Assembly (NCBI GenBank): GCA_947500005.1
Contig: CANMQJ010000007.1
Location: forward strand, 185,251-249,250
Direction: 5' to 3'
Source: an uncultured Paracoccaceae bacterium
GTDB lineage: Bacteria > Pseudomonadota > Alphaproteobacteria > Rhodobacterales > Rhodobacteraceae
DNA: 64,000 nt
This document shows positions 27,651 to 42,631 of the stretch, piece by piece (positions within the stretch are counted from its first letter, which is position 1; every line of letters begins with the position of its first letter). Below the pieces are notes generated by a model that saw only the letters and a list, made by a program, of their open reading frames with translations, was not told where the DNA came from and ran no database searches. The position numbers and the translations under genes were made by a program.

Positions 27651-28670
27651 ATGCCGACACTTACCGAGCCCAAGCTTATCGCTGGGAACGCCAATCAACC
27701 GCTTGCCAAGGCCATCTCGCGCCGGATGAGCCTTTATCGCGGAGTGGACCAGCAACTGGTCGACGCGCGGGTCGAACGGTTCAACGATGGCGAGATCTTC
27801 GTCGAGGTGTTCGAGAACGTGCGCGGCGAGGACATGTTCATCATCCAGCCGACCTCGAACCCGGCCAATGACAACCTGATGGAACTGCTGATCATCGCGG
27901 ACGCGCTGCGCCGCTCCTCGGCGGCCCGCATCACCGCCGTGATCCCCTATTTCGGCTATGCCCGCCAGGACCGCCGCACCAAGGCGCGCACGCCGATCAG
28001 CGCCAAGCTGGTCGCCAACATGCTGGTCGAGGCCGGGGTCGAACGGGTGCTGACGATGGACCTGCACGCGGCCCAGATCCAGGGCTTCTTCGACATTCCC
28101 GTGGACAACCTCTATGCCAGCCCGATCTTCGCGCTGGACGTGCGCACGCAGTTCAAGGGCCAGATGGACGAACTGATGGTCGTCTCGCCCGACGTGGGCG
28201 GCGTGGCGCGGGCGCGCGAACTGGCCAAGCGCATCAACGCGCCCCTCTCCATCGTCGACAAGCGCCGCGAAAAGGCGGGCGAAGTGGCCGAGATGACGGT
28301 GATCGGCGAGGTGAAGGACAAGGTCTGCCTGATCGTGGACGATATCTGCGACACGGCCGGAACCCTCTGCAAGGCGGCCCAGGTGCTGCTGGACCAGGGC
28401 GCCAAGGAGGTTCACGCCTATATCTCGCACGGGGTGCTCAGCGACCCGGCGGTCGAACGGGTGACGAATTCGGTGATGAAATCCCTGGTCGTCACGGATT
28501 CGATCCGGCCCACGCAGGCGGTGCTGGACACGCCGAATATCCGCATCGTGCCGACGGCGCCGATCTTTACGCAGGCGATCCTGAACATCTGGAACGGCAC
28601 CAGCGTATCCTCGCTTTTCGAGGACAAGACGCTGACCCCGATCTACGAGTCGCTCTACCACATGGACTGA
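27651..28670 (+). CDS. prs: Ribose-phosphate pyrophosphokinase (PRPP synthetase)
   Basis: 339 residues from the ATG at 27651; the frame is open further upstream but not family-like. It makes PRPP from ribose 5-phosphate and ATP for purine, pyrimidine, histidine, tryptophan and NAD synthesis. Signatures: [30 protein letters not shown], the Mg-binding [19 protein letters not shown] and the PRPP loop [10 protein letters not shown]. It is monocistronic and followed by an intrinsic terminator. Confidence 0.97.
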   Translation: MPTLTEPKLIAGNANQPLAKAISRRMSLYRGVDQQLVDARVERFNDGEIFVEVFENVRGEDMFIIQPTSNPANDNLMELLIIADALRRSSAARITAVIPYFGYARQDRRTKARTPISAKLVANMLVEAGVERVLTMDLHAAQIQGFFDIPVDNLYASPIFALDVRTQFKGQMDELMVVSPDVGGVARARELAKRINAPLSIVDKRREKAGEVAEMTVIGEVKDKVCLIVDDICDTAGTLCKAAQVLLDQGAKEVHAYISHGVLSDPAVERVTNSVMKSLVVTDSIRPTQAVLDTPNIRIVPTAPIFTQAILNIWNGTSVSSLFEDKTLTPIYESLYHMD

Positions 28671-28681
28671 GCCACCGGTTC

Positions 28682-28714
28682 AGGCCCCTGCCAAGGCGGG
28701 GGCCTTGTTCTTTT
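28682..28714 (+). terminator. Intrinsic terminator after prs
   Basis: An 11-bp stem, AGGCCCCTGCC (28682-28692) with GGCGGGGGCCT (28695-28705), with one G-T pair. It is followed by TGTTCTTTT. It lies just after the prs stop. Confidence 0.85.
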
Positions 28715-29064
28715 CAGGGGATGTCCCAGTCATCCTCGCCGCTGACATCGCCGATCGCCATCCACGCGGCGCGCACGCGGGCGACATGCGTGTCGTGCCA
28801 GGTGCGGAACACGATCTCGAACCCTTCGCGGGTGATCTTCTCGGCGATGACCTCGGCCCGGACCGCCGCGTTGTTGTCGATATCCCAGAGCGAAATGGAC
28901 ACATGAACCGCAGGCACCGAGCGAAACGGCTCGGCAAAGCGCACCGTGGTTCGCCGCTCCCGGTCACCGGAGCCGGTCCACATCTCGCCGTCATCCTCGA
29001 AATCCGAAAACAGGGCGACGTCGCCCTGGTCGATGCCTATGGGATGGGTTCTGAAGTATTTCAT
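28714..29064 (-). CDS. H-type lectin domain protein
   Basis: 116 residues. The pattern FAEPFRSVPAVHVSISLWD, then ITREGFEIVFRTWHDTHVAR and AAWMAIGD matches the H-type lectin domain (PF09458), first known from snail and slime-mould agglutinins and able to bind N-acetylgalactosamine. It has no signal peptide, so it is probably cytoplasmic or exported by another route. It is a single gene between prs and the atp operon. The ligand is unknown. Confidence 0.82.
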   Translation of the reverse strand: MKYFRTHPIGIDQGDVALFSDFEDDGEMWTGSGDRERRTTVRFAEPFRSVPAVHVSISLWDIDNNAAVRAEVIAEKITREGFEIVFRTWHDTHVARVRAAWMAIGDVSGEDDWDIP

Positions 29065-29128
29065 TCCGGCGTCTTATCCTGACATTTCAACACCGTATCG
29101 CGGCAAGTTCGCGATTGCACGCAAGAAA

Positions 29129-29152
29129 AAGGGCCCGTCGAAGCGGGCCCTT
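29129..29152 (-). terminator. Intrinsic terminator of the atp operon
   Basis: On the minus strand AAGGGCCCG (29152-29144) and CGGGCCCTT (29137-29129) form a 9-bp stem with a 6-base loop, followed by a run of five T residues. It lies 27 bp past the atpC stop. Confidence 0.9.
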
Positions 29153-29178
29153 GTCCTGTGACTGTTACCTCTGCCCAA

Positions 29179-29616
29179 TCAGGGCGCGGGCACGCGGGAG
29201 TCGACCGGCAGGCCGATATGATCACCCATGGCGACCATGTCGGCGAGCAGCTTGGCGGCCTCGTCCACCGCGTTGGGGTGCTCTTCCGCCTTCGCCGCCT
29301 CATGCGCCTTGCGCACTTCGGCGACCATCTCGTCCATGTGCTCGCGGGTCATCTCGCCACGGGGCACGGCACGCTCGGCCAGCACCGACAGCGAGTCGGC
29401 GTTGATCTGCGCGAAACCGCCCGAGACGACATATTCCTGCGTGCCCTCGGGCCCCTCGACCTTGAGGATGCCCGGGCGCAGCGTGGTGATGGTCGGCGAA
29501 TGATCGGCCATCGCCGTCATGTCGCCGTCCGCACCGGGAATCTGGACCGAGCTCACCTGGAGCGAGGCAAGCCTGCGCTCCGGGCTGACGAGGTCGAATT
29601 GCATCGTGTTTGCCAT
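29179..29616 (-). CDS. atpC: ATP synthase F1 epsilon subunit
   Basis: 145 residues. The N-terminal beta-sandwich opens with [12 protein letters not shown] and contains [22 protein letters not shown], both family-typical. The C-terminal helical part is Ala/Glu-rich. It is part of the central stalk and can inhibit ATP hydrolysis. It is the last gene of the atp operon, 10 bp after atpD. Confidence 0.97.
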   Translation of the reverse strand: MANTMQFDLVSPERRLASLQVSSVQIPGADGDMTAMADHSPTITTLRPGILKVEGPEGTQEYVVSGGFAQINADSLSVLAERAVPRGEMTREHMDEMVAEVRKAHEAAKAEEHPNAVDEAAKLLADMVAMGDHIGLPVDSRVPAP

Positions 29617-29626
29617 CGGATCCTCC

Positions 29627-31072
<1,446 letters not shown>

Positions 31073-31103
31073 CTAGTATGTCGGTTGCGCCGTTACCGGC
31101 GGT

Positions 31104-31916
31104 TCATTTCATGTTCTGGACGCCCGCGCGCGACGCGATCGTCCTCGTTTTATGTCTCAGGCGCCCGGCCAGCTCGTCCATCCGGCGCCGCATCGACCCC
31201 ACCGCGCCGAAATAGACGGTGACCGCGGGCGCACGCAACCGCGTGCCGATCGCCAGCTTCTCGTACTTGCGCGTGAACGCGTCGCGGCTGGCTTCCAGGT
31301 CGGCGCCATGGGTGCCGCCGCTGTGATGGTGGAGGAAGAACGGCAGGACATAGGTCCGACCTCCCGCCATCTTCGCCTGCACGCACATGTCGGCGGCATA
31401 GAGGTGAAACCCGCTCAGATCGAGCGAGGGCAGCACGGCACGCGCCCGCGGCAGAACCAGGAAGCACTCGTCCAGCGACTGCGCCTCGCGCGGGGCGGTC
31501 AGGGGGCGCGAGCAGCCATGCGGATCCTCGAGGTGCCGCAACAGCTCGCTCCCGTCGGCCGACCAGCCCGAGCAGCCGCCCAGGGTCCAGTTGGGATCCC
31601 GGCGGTCCAGCTCTTCGAGGATCTTCCGCAACTCCTCGGCCCCGTCATCTACCAGTTCCACATCGTCATGGACCAGGATGATGTAGCGGCCGCGAAACTC
31701 CGGAAACATCCGGCGCAGCGCCGAATACCCGTCGAACCGGTTCTGCCCGCGATTGTCGAGCGCGATGAACTCCGTCGTGTCGGCGGTGAAGCCCATGCGC
31801 TCGAAGCTATCAAGCAGCCGCGCGTACCGGTCGTCGGACGCGACGAGCGTGCAGACGGAAAACAGCAGCTCGGGCTGCTGTTCCTCTGTCACATATCGCG
31901 CCTGAACGCCGGTCAT
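31104..31916 (-). CDS. Glycosyltransferase-like (GT-A) protein inside the atp operon
   Basis: 270 residues. It opens with ELLFSVCTLVASDDRYARLL, then FIALDNRGQNRFDGYSALRR, and the acidic motif ILVHDDVELVDDG fits the DxD metal and nucleotide-sugar site of family 2-like GT-A enzymes. SGFHLYAADMCVQAKMAGG and FLHHHSGGTHG are further conserved-looking segments. It has no signal or membrane segment. It lies between atpG and atpD on the same strand with short gaps of 27 and 52 bp, so it is co-transcribed. I recall that the Rhodobacter (Rhodopseudomonas) blastica atp operon was reported in the 1980s to have an extra reading frame at this place. Acceptor and sugar unknown. Confidence 0.8.
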   Translation of the reverse strand: MTGVQARYVTEEQQPELLFSVCTLVASDDRYARLLDSFERMGFTADTTEFIALDNRGQNRFDGYSALRRMFPEFRGRYIILVHDDVELVDDGAEELRKILEELDRRDPNWTLGGCSGWSADGSELLRHLEDPHGCSRPLTAPREAQSLDECFLVLPRARAVLPSLDLSGFHLYAADMCVQAKMAGGRTYVLPFFLHHHSGGTHGADLEASRDAFTRKYEKLAIGTRLRAPAVTVYFGAVGSMRRRMDELAGRLRHKTRTIASRAGVQNMK

Positions 31917-31943
31917 CTGCGGTTTCGCCCCTTTTTCAGCCGA

Positions 31944-32825
31944 TCACAACGCTTCCGCGCCCGAGATGATCTCGATCAGCTCGTTGGTGATCACGGCCTG
32001 ACGCGATCGGTTGTACTGGATCGTCAGCTTCTCGATCATCTCGCCGGCATTGCGGGTCGCGTTGTCCATGGCGGACATCCGCGCGCCCTGTTCCGAGGCG
32101 CCGTTCTCCAGCAGGGCCGAGAAGATCGCCGTGGCGACCCCCTTGGGCAGCAGGTCGGCGAGGATCGCCTCTTCGCTGGGCTCGTAATCGTAGAGCGCAA
32201 CGCTGCTTCCCTCGTCCTCGCCCGCATCCTCGTAGGTGGCGGGGATGATCTGCTGGGCGGTCGGGATCTGGGTCACGACGTTCTGGAACTTCGAGTAGAA
32301 GATCGTGGCAACGTCGAACTCTCCCCCGTCGAACCGCGCCATGACGTCCTTGGCGATGCCCTGCGCATCGGCATAACCCACGCGCTTGACCTCGCTCAGG
32401 TCGACATGACCGACGAAGTACTGGCCATAGTCACGCTTGAGCGCGTCACGGCCCTTCTTGCCGACGGTCAGGATCTTGACCGTCTTGCCCTTGCCGATCA
32501 ACTCGTCCGCCTTGTTGCGGGCGAGCTTGGCGATATTAGCGTTGAAACCACCGCAGAGGCCGCGTTCCGCCGTCATGACGACGAGCAGGTGCACGTCGTC
32601 GCTGCCGGTACCGCGCAGAAGCCGGGGCGCCGTGTCGCTGTCGCCCACCGAGGCCGCCAGCCCCGCCATCACGGAATTGAACCGCTCGGCATAGGGACGC
32701 GCGTTCTCGGCCGCTTCCTGTGCCCGCCGCAGTTTCGCGGCGGCCACCATCTGCATGGCCTTGGTGATCTTCCGGGTCGATTTGACCGAGTCGATCCTGA
32801 GTTTCAGGTCCTTGAGACTGGGCAT
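31944..32825 (-). CDS. atpG: ATP synthase F1 gamma subunit
   Basis: 293 residues. It begins [20 protein letters not shown] and has [16 protein letters not shown] near the N-terminus, and [20 protein letters not shown] and [14 protein letters not shown] at the end. It is the rotating central shaft of F1. It lies 12 bp after atpA. Confidence 0.98.
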   Translation of the reverse strand: MPSLKDLKLRIDSVKSTRKITKAMQMVAAAKLRRAQEAAENARPYAERFNSVMAGLAASVGDSDTAPRLLRGTGSDDVHLLVVMTAERGLCGGFNANIAKLARNKADELIGKGKTVKILTVGKKGRDALKRDYGQYFVGHVDLSEVKRVGYADAQGIAKDVMARFDGGEFDVATIFYSKFQNVVTQIPTAQQIIPATYEDAGEDEGSSVALYDYEPSEEAILADLLPKGVATAIFSALLENGASEQGARMSAMDNATRNAGEMIEKLTIQYNRSRQAVITNELIEIISGAEAL

Positions 32826-32837
32826 TACCGCGTCTCC

Positions 32838-34376
<1,539 letters not shown>

Positions 34377-34937
34377 TTATCCGACCTCTTTCATTGCATT
34401 CTGGAGGGAATTGAGCTTGGAGCGGATCGAACTGTCGACCATCCTCGAGCCCACCTTTACGACAAGACCGCCGATGAGGTTCTCATCCACGGTCGCATTG
34501 ATGTTCACGGATTTGCCCACGCTGTCGCTCAGCGTCTTCGAGAGCTTCTCCATCTGGGTCTTCGTCAGCGCCTTGGCCGACGCCACCTCGGCCGTCACCT
34601 CGCCGCGCGCATCCGCCAGCATCTCGCGCAGGACGCGAACCAGCTGGGGCACGACGAACAGGCGGCGTTTCTGCGCCATCAGGCCCAGGGAGTTGCGCAG
34701 AACCGGTATCAGGCCCATCTTGTCCGCGATCGCGGTGATCGCGGCTTCCTGCTCGGCGCGGGAAATGAGCGGAGAACTGATCAGGTTGCGCAGATCGGCG
34801 CTGTCGCCCAGGGCGGTGGCCAGATCGCTGATGCCGGTTTCGAGACCTGCAAGGTCATCGTTGTCTTTCGCGATCTCGAAGATCGCCGTGGCATAGCGCT
34901 CGGCAATGCCTGCGGAAATCGAAGCTGGTTCGGACAC
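34377..34937 (-). CDS. atpH: ATP synthase F1 delta subunit (OSCP)
   Basis: 186 residues from a GTG at 34937 (VSEPASISAGIAERYATAIF). This start is chosen because the product matches the family start and a GGAAGGG lies just upstream. A second GTG at 34943 and an ATG at 35024 are in frame. It is the peripheral-stalk subunit that links F1 to the b subunits; the C-terminal VDENLIGGLVVKVGSRMVD is the family signature. First gene of the operon; Fo genes are elsewhere, as in related bacteria. Confidence 0.94.
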   Translation of the reverse strand: MSEPASISAGIAERYATAIFEIAKDNDDLAGLETGISDLATALGDSADLRNLISSPLISRAEQEAAITAIADKMGLIPVLRNSLGLMAQKRRLFVVPQLVRVLREMLADARGEVTAEVASAKALTKTQMEKLSKTLSDSVGKSVNINATVDENLIGGLVVKVGSRMVDSSIRSKLNSLQNAMKEVG

Positions 34938-35037
34938 GTCCACCCTTCCGATAACTTGGCCCCGGTTTGGCGCGGATGCGCTGTCCGGGGGCGTGACGAT
35001 ACCCCGCCAAGAATGGCAGGGCACTTAAATCACGGGG

Positions 35038-35066
35038 GATGTAGCAGAGCGTTCCCAGCCTCGCAA
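35038..35066 (-). promoter_or_regulatory. Possible promoter of the atp operon
   Basis: On the minus strand TTGCGA (35066-35061) is followed after 17 bases by TACATC (35043-35038), about 100 bp before the atpH start. Matches are 4/6 and 3/6 to the sigma-70 consensus. The surrounding stretch (35030-35210) is A+T-richer than the genes and holds no reading frame I can support. Confidence 0.35.
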
Positions 35067-35226
35067 TACAGTATAGCGGTAACGGGAATATCCCCAAATC
35101 TAGTATTTTCAGCCACTTAACCCGACTGCGACCCTTTGCACCCCGATGTGCGCGTGAAAAATGTTACCATGTTGCAGGTTTTTTCGATTCCGCCGCTTGC
35201 GCGCCGGTTCCTTTCTGCGCGCCGGA

Positions 35227-35973
35227 TCACACCGGTTTCGCCACGGGCTTGCGGATCCCGTCCAGCGCCTCGAGCGCACTGGGCGCGCGGTCGCGCACAA
35301 CCGAACCGCGCGGCGGGTGAACCCTTTTTGACACTTCCACCAGGAAAACACCACCCGCCATGATGCGCGGCAGACGCGCGCCCGTCCGCTCCATCAGGTT
35401 GCCCGATTTCAGCCAGAACCGCCGGTACGAGGGCGGCTGATACAGAGCCGAGCTATGATATTCCGGCAGGAAATGGTGCTTGCGCAGCTGTGTTTCGAGC
35501 TGGCCCAGCGTGTAGGGGCGGCCATGCCCGAACGGCGTCTTGTCCGACCGTGACCACAGACCTGCTCGGTTGGGAACGATGAACACCGCCTTGCCCCCCG
35601 GCCCAAGAACCCGCCAGCACTCGTCAAGCAGCTCGGTGGGCCGCTCGGAGGTTTCCAGCCCGTGCAGCACCACCAGCTTGTCGACACGCCCAGTCTCCAG
35701 CGGCCAGGCGGTCTCCTCGCACAGAACCGAGACATTGGGCATCCCCGCGGGCCAGGGCATCACCCCCTGTGGCGCCGGCATCAGCCCGATGACCCGCCGC
35801 GCCTCGGCCAGGTAGGGACGCAGTAGCGGCACGGCAAAACCGAAGCCCGCCACCGTCTGCCCCTTTGCCTCGGGCCAGATCTCTTCCAGGCGCCCCCGGA
35901 TAGCCGTCTGCGCCGCCCGCCCCAAGGTGCTGCGGTAGTAGAAGTTCCTCAGATCCTGCACGTCGAGATGCAT
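35227..35973 (-). CDS. Class I SAM-dependent methyltransferase
   Basis: 248 residues from the ATG at 35973 ([19 protein letters not shown]). The Rossmann motif I is GFGFAVPLL and is degenerate. [20 protein letters not shown] is motif II, and [20 protein letters not shown] is the methyltransferase type 11 signature. It is divergent from gloB with 63 bp between, a pairing that recurs in related genomes. The frame stays open far upstream across gloB, but that is antisense. Substrate unknown. Confidence 0.88.
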   Translation of the reverse strand: MHLDVQDLRNFYYRSTLGRAAQTAIRGRLEEIWPEAKGQTVAGFGFAVPLLRPYLAEARRVIGLMPAPQGVMPWPAGMPNVSVLCEETAWPLETGRVDKLVVLHGLETSERPTELLDECWRVLGPGGKAVFIVPNRAGLWSRSDKTPFGHGRPYTLGQLETQLRKHHFLPEYHSSALYQPPSYRRFWLKSGNLMERTGARLPRIMAGGVFLVEVSKRVHPPRGSVVRDRAPSALEALDGIRKPVAKPV

Positions 35974-36036
35974 TGCGGACACCTGCTCGATGGGCCAAGC
36001 TGGCCGCAGTCTAGCAATGTGAAAGGGCAAAAGACC

Positions 36037-36804
36037 ATGCCTCTCGAGATCGTCACGATCCCCTGCCTCAGCGACAACTACGCCTTCCTCGCGCATGACG
36101 CGGCCTCGGGCCAGACGGCGCTGGTCGACGCGCCCGAGGCCGGCCCGATCCTGAAGGAACTCACCGCGCGCGGCTGGACGCTCAGCCACGTCCTGCTGAC
36201 CCACCACCACCCCGATCACGTGCAGGGGCTCAAGGAAATCCTGACGCATCATCGCGCAGAAGTGATCGGTGCCGCCGCCGACGCGCATCGCCTGCCGGCG
36301 CTCGACCGGCAGGTCTCGGACGGCGACACGTTCGAGTTCGGTGGCGAGACGGTGCATGTATATGACGTCTCTGGCCACACGGTCGGCCATATCGCCTTTC
36401 ACCTGCCCGACAGCCGCGCGGCGTTCACCGCCGACAGCCTGATGGCCCTCGGCTGCGGGCGCGTGTTCGAGGGCACGATGGACCAGATGTGGGCGTCGCT
36501 CCAGAAACTCGCCGCCCTGCCCGAGGACACCGTGATCTATTCGGGCCACGAATACACGCAGGCCAATGGCCGCTTCGCGCAGACCATCGAGCCCGAGAAT
36601 CCCGACCTGCAACAACGCATCGCGGATGTCGCCGCAGCACGCGAAAAGGGGCAGCCGACCGTGCCCTCGACGCTGGCCCTTGAAAAGGCCACCAACCCCT
36701 TCCTGCGCGCGGCAGAGCCGTCGGTTCAGGCCAATCTCGGCATGGAGGGAACCGATCCCGCCGCCGTCTTTGCCGAAATCCGCACCCGAAAAGACAGTTT
36801 CTGA
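36037..36804 (+). CDS. gloB: Hydroxyacylglutathione hydrolase (glyoxalase II)
   Basis: 255 residues. It hydrolyses S-D-lactoylglutathione to lactate and glutathione, the second step of methylglyoxal detoxification. The metallo-beta-lactamase motif [10 protein letters not shown] is near residues 59-68. [27 protein letters not shown] and YSGHEYT supply the other metal and substrate contacts. The C-terminal ATNPFLRA is characteristic of glyoxalase II. It is divergent from the methyltransferase gene and 177 bp upstream of clpA. Confidence 0.96.
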   Translation: MPLEIVTIPCLSDNYAFLAHDAASGQTALVDAPEAGPILKELTARGWTLSHVLLTHHHPDHVQGLKEILTHHRAEVIGAAADAHRLPALDRQVSDGDTFEFGGETVHVYDVSGHTVGHIAFHLPDSRAAFTADSLMALGCGRVFEGTMDQMWASLQKLAALPEDTVIYSGHEYTQANGRFAQTIEPENPDLQQRIADVAAAREKGQPTVPSTLALEKATNPFLRAAEPSVQANLGMEGTDPAAVFAEIRTRKDSF

Positions 36805-36981
36805 TGCCTTGAAATCACGCCATGCAACCACGGTCCGGGGAAATGTGACTGCCAAGTGAAAGAAAACCCTTGAAGCCGGGCAATGTTCAACCAAACTCTA
36901 ATAGTATGAGGACATGGTTGGCCTAGGGGGTCCGACCGCAACTCGATCCCCCTGCCGACCCAAGACTAGAGGAGCACCGGC

Positions 36982-39311
<2,330 letters not shown>

Positions 39312-39312
<1 letters not shown>

Positions 39313-40271
39313 TGCGCATCGCGCTTCTGACGATCCTGACGCTCGCCGCTTTCCCAGCGGCGAGCGATCCCGTTCTGACCCTTCCCGTCGATTGCACGCT
39401 GGGCGAGACCTGCCATATCCAGCAATATACCGACCGCGATCTCGAGGAGGGGTTCCGCGACTATACCTGCGGGCCGCTGGCCTATGACGGTCACAAGGGC
39501 ACCGATTTCTCGCTCGCCACGCTGGCGCAGATGGAGGCCGGGGTGAACGTCTTGGCCGCCGCGCCGGGCCTTGTCACCGGTCGCCGTGACGGCATGGAGG
39601 ACCGGAACTTCTCGGACGAGACAGAGGATGATGTCGATGGTCGGGAATGCGGAAACGGCGTCGTTCTGCGCCACGAAGACGGGTGGGAGACGCAGTATTG
39701 CCACATGAAACGCGGCTCGGTCCGCGTCCTCGTCGGCGAGCGGGTGGAGCGGGGCGCCGTGCTGGGCCAGGTCGGGCTCAGCGGCAAGACGCAATTCCCC
39801 CACCTGCACATGTCGGTGCGCCGTGACGGCATGGTGGTCGACCCGTTCGACACCGCCGACCAGGCGCTTTGCGGGCAAGGCGCAGGCACGCTCTGGCAAG
39901 AGGTGCCCGCCTATATCCCCGGCGCGGTGATCGACGCGGGCTTTGCCGCGCGCGTGCCCGATTACGACGAGATCCAGGCCGGCACCGCTGCCCGGGCCGA
40001 GATGCCCGCCGATGCCGACGCCTTGGTTCTGTTCGGTTTCCTGTTCGGCGGCCGGGAGGGTGACAAGGTCGAGATCGCCATCGACGGCCCCGACGGGCCC
40101 TTCGCGCAACACACGACCGCTCTCGACCGCGATCAGGCGCGTTTCTTTCGCGCCTTCGGCAAGCGGCTCACCGCGTCAAGCTGGCCCGAGGGGACCTATA
40201 CCGGCACCATCCGCCTGATCCGCGACAGCGAGGAGATCGACAGGCTGACGACCACGGTCGACCTGCGTTAG
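39312..40271 (+). CDS. M23 family metallopeptidase (exported)
   Basis: 319 residues with a short signal peptide (MRIALLTILTLAAFPAAS). The M23 zinc motifs are HxxxD in YDGHKGTDF and HLHMSV, in the usual lysostaphin-like order, so a Gly-type or DD-endopeptidase acting on peptidoglycan is expected. A further ~120-residue C-terminal domain of unknown fold follows. It is translationally coupled to clpA by a one-base overlap and converges on the coiled-coil OmpA-like gene. Confidence 0.92.
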
Positions 40272-40273
40272 GG

Positions 40274-42628
40274 TCACTTCTCGGTCAGCTTCAACTCGAT
40301 CCGCCGGTTCTGCGCCCGCGCTTCCGCCGTATCGGCGGTGTTGACCGGCTGGAACTCGCCGAACCCGTTCGCCGACAGCCGCTCGGGCGGGATGCCCAAT
40401 GCCTCGACCATGTAGCGCACGACCGACAGGGCGCGGCCCTGGCTCAACTCCCAGTTATCCGCGAACCGGCCCGAGCCCACCAGCGGCGTATCGTCCGTAT
40501 GCCCGTCCACCCGGATGATCCAGTCGATCCCCTCGGGTATGTCCGAGGCGACGTTGCGCAGGATCCGCGCCACCTTGGCGATCTCCGCCCGGCCCTCGGG
40601 TGACAGGTCCGCCGACCCCGAGGGGAACAGAACCTCGGAGGAAAAGACGAACCGGTCGCCCTCGATCCGCACGCCTTCCTGCTGGCCCAGCACGTCGCGC
40701 AACCGGCCGAAGAAATCCGAACGGTATTTCTCCAGGTCCTCCGCCTGTTCGGCCAGACGCCGCGCCTCCTCCTCCAGCCGCTTGCGCTCAGCCTCTTCCA
40801 GAAGGCGCCGCTTGCGCTCTTCCGAGGCCGCCCGCGCCAATGCAGCGTTCAGGTCCTGGCCCAGGTTCTGCAACTGGACATTATCCGCCGCCGCGCGTTC
40901 CTTGTAGTCGTCCAGCAGCGCCTGAAGGCTGCCCAGCTGCTCGCGCAGTGCGGCGACCTGCTGGTTCAGCAGCGCGGTCTGCCGCTGCGCCTCCTCCGAG
41001 ACGGCCTTTTCCACCGCCAATGTCTCGCGCGCCTTGGCCAGCAACGCCGCGCGCTCCTCGGCCAGCGACCGTTGCGTCGCGGCACTGGCCTCGGCCTCTT
41101 CCTGCGCATTCAGCGCCGCCAGCAGGCGCGATTGCAGCACCTCGCTATCCGAGGCCGCCGCCTGCGCGCGTTCCAGCGATTCCAGCGCCTGCAGCAACCG
41201 CGCCTCGACCGAGGCGCGCTCTTCCTCCGTCGATTCCGCCGCGCCGCGCGCCGCCGCCAGATCGGCCCGCAGACCCGACAATTCCGCCTCCAGCGCGGCC
41301 TGCGTGCTGTCGGCTTCGGCCTGCACCGTTGCCAGCCGCTCTTCCAGCCCGCGCCGCGTCTCTTCGGCTGCAGCACGCGCCTGCGCCAATTGGGTCTCCA
41401 GCGTAGAGCGGATCTCGCGCCTTTCGGCCTCCAGCCGCTCCAGCTCCGCCTGGTACTCCGAGACCGTCTCGACCGTCGTTGCCCGCTGCCGGGCCAGTTC
41501 CGCCTCCAGCTGCTCGCGCGTATCGGCCGCTTCGGCCCGCGCCTCGGCCAGCTGCGCGCCCAGCGTCTCGCGGCTTTCGCGCGCCTCGGCGCGGATTCGC
41601 GACAGCTCGGCCTCGAGCGCATTCACCTGCGTGCTGGCCTCGGCCTGGGCCACCTCCATCTGGGAGAGAACACGGGTCAGCCGCTCGGCCAGTTCGTCGC
41701 GCTCCTGGGCTTGTGCGCGGGCGGCCTCGATCTGGCTCAATGCGTTCTCCAGCCGTTCGGCCAGACGCTCTTCCGCGGCCTCCGCTGCGGCCAGCAGGGT
41801 CAGCGTATCCTCCGCCTCCTGCCGCTGCGCCTCCAGCGCCATGGTCATCGCTGTCAGCTCGGCGTCGGCGTTCTCCAGCCGTTCGCGCAGCGCCTCGGCC
41901 GCAGCCGCCTCGGCCAGCCGGCCTGCCTCTTCCTCCGACAGCTGCTCTTCCAGCGTGGCGATCCGGTCCGCGCGCGCTTCGCCCTGCTGCTCGAGGTCGG
42001 CGATCATCGCCTCCAGCGCCTCGCGCCGGGCCGCGGCCAGGCGGGCCGCCTCGCTCTGCGCGTCGATCTCGTCGCGGCTCTGGGCAAGGGCCAGGTTCAG
42101 CCGCTCCTGCTCGGTCATCAGCTCGCTTCGCGCGGCATTCGCCTCGTCCAGCTCTATCTCCAGATCGGCCACGGTGTTCAGCGCCTGCTCGCGATCGGCC
42201 ATCAACGAGGCGACCTGCGCCTCGAAAGAGGTGATCTGCGCCTCCGCCTGGCTCAGCGCCTCGGCCTGCCGGTCGCGTTCGGCCGAAAGCGAGGCGATCA
42301 GCGATTGCGCCTGCGTCAACTCTGCCGCCGCCTCGTCCAGATCGTCGCGTGTCTCGTTCAGGGTCGCGCTCAACTCCCCCATCCGCGCCTGAAGCCGCCG
42401 GTTCTGCGCCTCTTCCAGACCCAGCGCCTGCGCCAGCGCCGCGACCTCGCCGGTCAGCGCGTCCAGCTCGCTTTCCTGACCGGTGATCGTCTCGTTCAGA
42501 ACGTACTGGACCACCATGAAGATGGTCAGCACGAAGGTCAGCACCATCAACAACCCGGTCATCGCATCGACGAAACCGGGCCAGACCGCCCCCTGGAACC
42601 GTGAACCTGTGCGGCGGGAGAGCGCCAT
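40274..42628 (-). CDS. MotB/OmpA-like protein with a very long coiled coil
   Basis: 784 residues. A single N-terminal membrane helix (about 17-43) contains WPGFVDAMTGLLMVLTF, in which Asp21 sits where MotB carries its proton-binding aspartate. Residues ~50-635 are an almost unbroken Ala/Glu/Arg/Gln-rich coiled coil. The C-terminal ~145 residues are an OmpA peptidoglycan-binding domain (FPSGSADLSPEGRAEIAKV, VDGHTDDTPLVG, ANGFGEFQPV). Topology should be cytoplasmic N-terminus with coil and OmpA domain in the periplasm. It lies 3 bp after the MotA/TolQ-like gene. It is a probable ion-driven stator pair; the driven partner is unknown. The coil is far longer than in MotB or TolR. Confidence 0.9.
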   Translation of the reverse strand: MALSRRTGSRFQGAVWPGFVDAMTGLLMVLTFVLTIFMVVQYVLNETITGQESELDALTGEVAALAQALGLEEAQNRRLQARMGELSATLNETRDDLDEAAAELTQAQSLIASLSAERDRQAEALSQAEAQITSFEAQVASLMADREQALNTVADLEIELDEANAARSELMTEQERLNLALAQSRDEIDAQSEAARLAAARREALEAMIADLEQQGEARADRIATLEEQLSEEEAGRLAEAAAAEALRERLENADAELTAMTMALEAQRQEAEDTLTLLAAAEAAEERLAERLENALSQIEAARAQAQERDELAERLTRVLSQMEVAQAEASTQVNALEAELSRIRAEARESRETLGAQLAEARAEAADTREQLEAELARQRATTVETVSEYQAELERLEAERREIRSTLETQLAQARAAAEETRRGLEERLATVQAEADSTQAALEAELSGLRADLAAARGAAESTEEERASVEARLLQALESLERAQAAASDSEVLQSRLLAALNAQEEAEASAATQRSLAEERAALLAKARETLAVEKAVSEEAQRQTALLNQQVAALREQLGSLQALLDDYKERAAADNVQLQNLGQDLNAALARAASEERKRRLLEEAERKRLEEEARRLAEQAEDLEKYRSDFFGRLRDVLGQQEGVRIEGDRFVFSSEVLFPSGSADLSPEGRAEIAKVARILRNVASDIPEGIDWIIRVDGHTDDTPLVGSGRFADNWELSQGRALSVVRYMVEALGIPPERLSANGFGEFQPVNTADTAEARAQNRRIELKLTEK

Positions 42629-42631
42629 GTC

